Shown here piece after piece: positions 6,333-7,990 of a stretch of DNA of 7,990 bases. Below the pieces are notes generated by a model. The model was given only the letters and a program-made list of their open reading frames with translations. It had not been told where the DNA came from and did not search any database. This DNA comes from Verrucomicrobiota bacterium (lineage in GTDB: Bacteria; Verrucomicrobiota; Verrucomicrobiia; Opitutales; Coraliomargaritaceae): the NCBI GenBank assembly GCA_027620575.1, contig JAQCDT010000054.1:1-7990 (forward strand). The letters run 5' to 3'. The position numbers were made by a program, and so were the translations under genes. Every line of letters begins with the position of its first letter. Position 1 is the first letter of the stretch.

Positions 6333-7823
6333 TTAATACTGATCAGGGTGACGATAATCTCCCCATCTTGTCTTAACGGTTCGTTTCAGTGGTATTTGCA
6401 TACCGTTAGTTGTTTGAAGCCAAGCATAAAGGGCTTCAGTCATCGTGACAATTTTCTCTTGGTGCTCACTGGCTTCAATTAGATTATAAAGTTCATGTGG
6501 GTCATTCTTTAAGTCGTAGAATTCATTTCGATCCCATATTCCGTGATAGCGAATCAATTTATACTGGGCATCCCGAACACCAAAAGTCGTGGGGGTCATC
6601 GGATAATCGTATTCCCAATAGTATTCATAGAAGATTGTATCGCGTAATTGGTAAATCTCTTCTGTATTAAAAGTAGGTTTGATTGACTGCCCAACGTAAT
6701 AATCAGGGATTTTCGCACCTGCATAATCTAAAATAGTAGGTGCGATATCGGTATTAAGAATTAAGGATTGATTCACTTGACCAGCCTGAATGACTGACGG
6801 GTAATAAAATAGTAGAGGAACTCGAGTGGATTCTTCATAGAAATGCCGCTTATCAATAAGCCCATGTTCTCCCCAAGAAAAACCATTATCGCCCATGTAA
6901 ATAAATAGACTGTTATCAGATTGATTTGAAGATTCTAAGTAATCTAACATTGCACCGATACTGTCATCCACACCTAATAAGGTTTCGCAGTAATCTGTGA
7001 CTTGTTCATGTAGGTCAATTGATTTGTGGTACATATAATCAACTCCGTGCCAGCTGATACGCTGTTCTTTGACCCACTCTGGCCACTTGAGTCTTTTGTA
7101 TTCGCCAGTCTTGGTTTGTTCATAAGAGATGGGAAGCTTGATCTTTTTGCCGTCGTAAAGTCCTTCATGGCGTTTTGCAGGAAGGAAAGATGCATGGACG
7201 GATTTATGGGATAAATAAACAAAGCAGGGCTGATCAGGATCTTGTTTTTCGAGCCATTCAATGGTGTGCTGGGTGAGCAAGTCTGTCGTGTAAACATCCT
7301 CAGGATAGGTAATTTCTTTACCATTGATATTTAATGTAGGTCCGAAATAGACACCTTGTCCTTTGAAGCTTTCCCAATGATCAAATCCTGGCTGAGGATC
7401 ATTACTGTCATCGCCCATATGCCATTTCCCAAAGAAGGCAGTTTTGTAGCCAGCATCTTGTAAATGTTTAGGAAAATAGGTATGAATTCCAGGGTTTGGG
7501 GCTTGATTGTCTACAATCGTGTGCTGGTGGGTGTAGAGTCCAGTTAAGATCGTGGCTCGACTTGGCGAACAGAGGGAGGTGGTAACAAAAGCCTCAGCAC
7601 AATGTGAACCTTCTCTTGCTAGGCGATCCATATTAGGCGTTTCTAGCCATTCAACAGTGTTCATAAATCCTATATAATCGTATCGATGATCATCACTGAG
7701 AATGAAGATGATTCGATTAGGGCGATTATCTCCAGCGAGTTCATTGCTCCATAAGTTTTGCAGACTATTTAAAAATAAAACTACAAGAAAAATAAAAAAG
7801 GGTACTGTTGTCTTTTTGTACAT
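6333..7823 (-). CDS. Secreted Cys-type sulfatase (S1 family, arylsulfatase-like)
   Basis: This 496-residue enzyme hydrolyses a sulfate ester, probably on a polysaccharide, outside the cytoplasm. It has a Sec signal peptide (1-26, MYKKTTVPFFIFLVVLFLNS) and the alkaline-phosphatase-like sulfatase fold. Metal ligands D44/D45 lie in LSDDHR. The C-x-P-S-R motif CSPSRA begins at C85, which must be converted to formylglycine. TGLYTHQH (94-101), GKWHMG (132-137, K133 and H135) and MGDNG (310-314, D312 and N313) complete the active site. The C-terminal FYDLKNDPHELYNL motif is typical of S1 sulfatases and the length is normal. The substrate cannot be read from sequence. A partial formylglycine-generating enzyme gene ends 66 bases upstream on the same strand, which fits a maturation pair. 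No Shine-Dalgarno sequence precedes the ATG. The following gap holds only a weak AT-rich inverted repeat. Confidence 0.95.
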   Translation of the reverse strand: MYKKTTVPFFIFLVVLFLNSLQNLWSNELAGDNRPNRIIFILSDDHRYDYIGFMNTVEWLETPNMDRLAREGSHCAEAFVTTSLCSPSRATILTGLYTHQHTIVDNQAPNPGIHTYFPKHLQDAGYKTAFFGKWHMGDDSNDPQPGFDHWESFKGQGVYFGPTLNINGKEITYPEDVYTTDLLTQHTIEWLEKQDPDQPCFVYLSHKSVHASFLPAKRHEGLYDGKKIKLPISYEQTKTGEYKRLKWPEWVKEQRISWHGVDYMYHKSIDLHEQVTDYCETLLGVDDSIGAMLDYLESSNQSDNSLFIYMGDNGFSWGEHGLIDKRHFYEESTRVPLLFYYPSVIQAGQVNQSLILNTDIAPTILDYAGAKIPDYYVGQSIKPTFNTEEIYQLRDTIFYEYYWEYDYPMTPTTFGVRDAQYKLIRYHGIWDRNEFYDLKNDPHELYNLIEASEHQEKIVTMTEALYAWLQTTNGMQIPLKRTVKTRWGDYRHPDQY

Positions 7824-7889
7824 TTTAAAGCAATGTCTTGAGTATAAAGTATTAAGGTATTGTATCTTGAGTTGCCGTAAGATTGATAG

Positions 7890-7990
7890 TTATTTTCTAA
7901 TATTTTTCACAACTCTAAATCCTGTATGGTTGGAGCTAGAATCGGGGCTATTTTTCATTCGGGCAGCAGGGCGATAGCCAGAGCAGTAGG
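7890..7990 (-). CDS. Formylglycine-generating enzyme / SUMF1-family protein, C-terminal fragment (5' part outside window)
   Basis: Only the last 32 codons and the TAA are inside the window. They read YCSGYRPAARMKNSPDSSS followed by NHTGFRVVKNIRK. This is the unmistakable end of a SUMF1/FGE-sulfatase domain; the human enzyme ends SYCYRYRCAARSQNTPDSS then NLGFR. The Cys in YC aligns with human Cys341, one of the two active-site cysteines. Its partner (human Cys336) would lie five residues earlier, just outside the window, so activity cannot be judged. FGE oxidises the Cys of CxPSR motifs to formylglycine, and the next gene is a sulfatase with exactly that motif. Many SUMF1-domain proteins are not true FGEs, so the maturase role is likely but unproven. 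Confidence 0.85.
   Translation of the reverse strand, partial: YCSGYRPAARMKNSPDSSSNHTGFRVVKNIRK

Noticed and set aside
6974..7324. Second minus-strand frame inside the sulfatase gene
   Set aside because: It lies entirely within the sulfatase, whose motifs run straight through the region.
7824..7889. Promoter between the FGE fragment and the sulfatase
   Set aside because: The 66-base gap is AT-rich, but I see no convincing -35/-10 pair. Co-transcription is simpler.
7702..7977. Plus-strand 91-codon open frame
   Set aside because: It overlaps the sulfatase start and the FGE fragment antisense and has no family features. The minus-strand readings are strongly supported.

Overview
All genes in this AT-rich window are read from the minus strand, so transcription runs from the right edge to the left. 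The mix is a secreted Cys-type sulfatase next to a formylglycine-generating enzyme, a TonB energy-transduction operon, an outer-membrane-type lifestyle, AT-rich codons, and no Shine-Dalgarno sequence at any start. This suggests a marine Gram-negative bacterium. A sulfatase-rich Lentisphaera-like (PVC) organism is my best guess, with moderate to low confidence.

Right part (about 6333-7990): the last 32 codons of a SUMF1/formylglycine-generating enzyme enter at the edge (7890-7990). An exported sulfatase with a CSPSR maturation motif follows 66 bases later. This looks like an enzyme and its activator.

Middle (about 5477-6304): a calcineurin-type metallophosphoesterase of the COG2908 group starts at GTG. 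Its C-terminal GDWVES motif resembles PlcP-type lipid-remodelling phosphoesterases more than true LpxH. An 18-base direct repeat with an 11-base period lies upstream.

Left part (51-5464): a six-gene operon encodes a DUF3450 periplasmic coiled-coil protein, a TtpC-like protein (periplasmic domain fused to MotA/TolQ/ExbB), a short ExbB, ExbD, TonB and a TPR protein. This is the layout of the TonB2/TtpC systems known from marine gammaproteobacteria. Its promoter region has an exact TATAAT box and, 9 bases upstream of that, a second copy of the 11-base-period repeat. The geometry is that of a PhoB (Pho) box.

The two most notable points are these. (1) exbD is interrupted by an in-frame UAG after codon 101, while the remaining 31 codons of a normal ExbD C-terminus continue intact in the same frame to a TAA. 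(2) The paired Pho-box-like repeats suggest that the TonB system and the PlcP-like phosphoesterase are co-regulated, possibly by phosphate limitation. In addition, the periplasmic half of the TtpC-like protein appears collinear with the neighbouring DUF3450 protein, suggesting that one is a fused or split paralogue of the other. I saw no RNA genes, CRISPR arrays or mobile elements.
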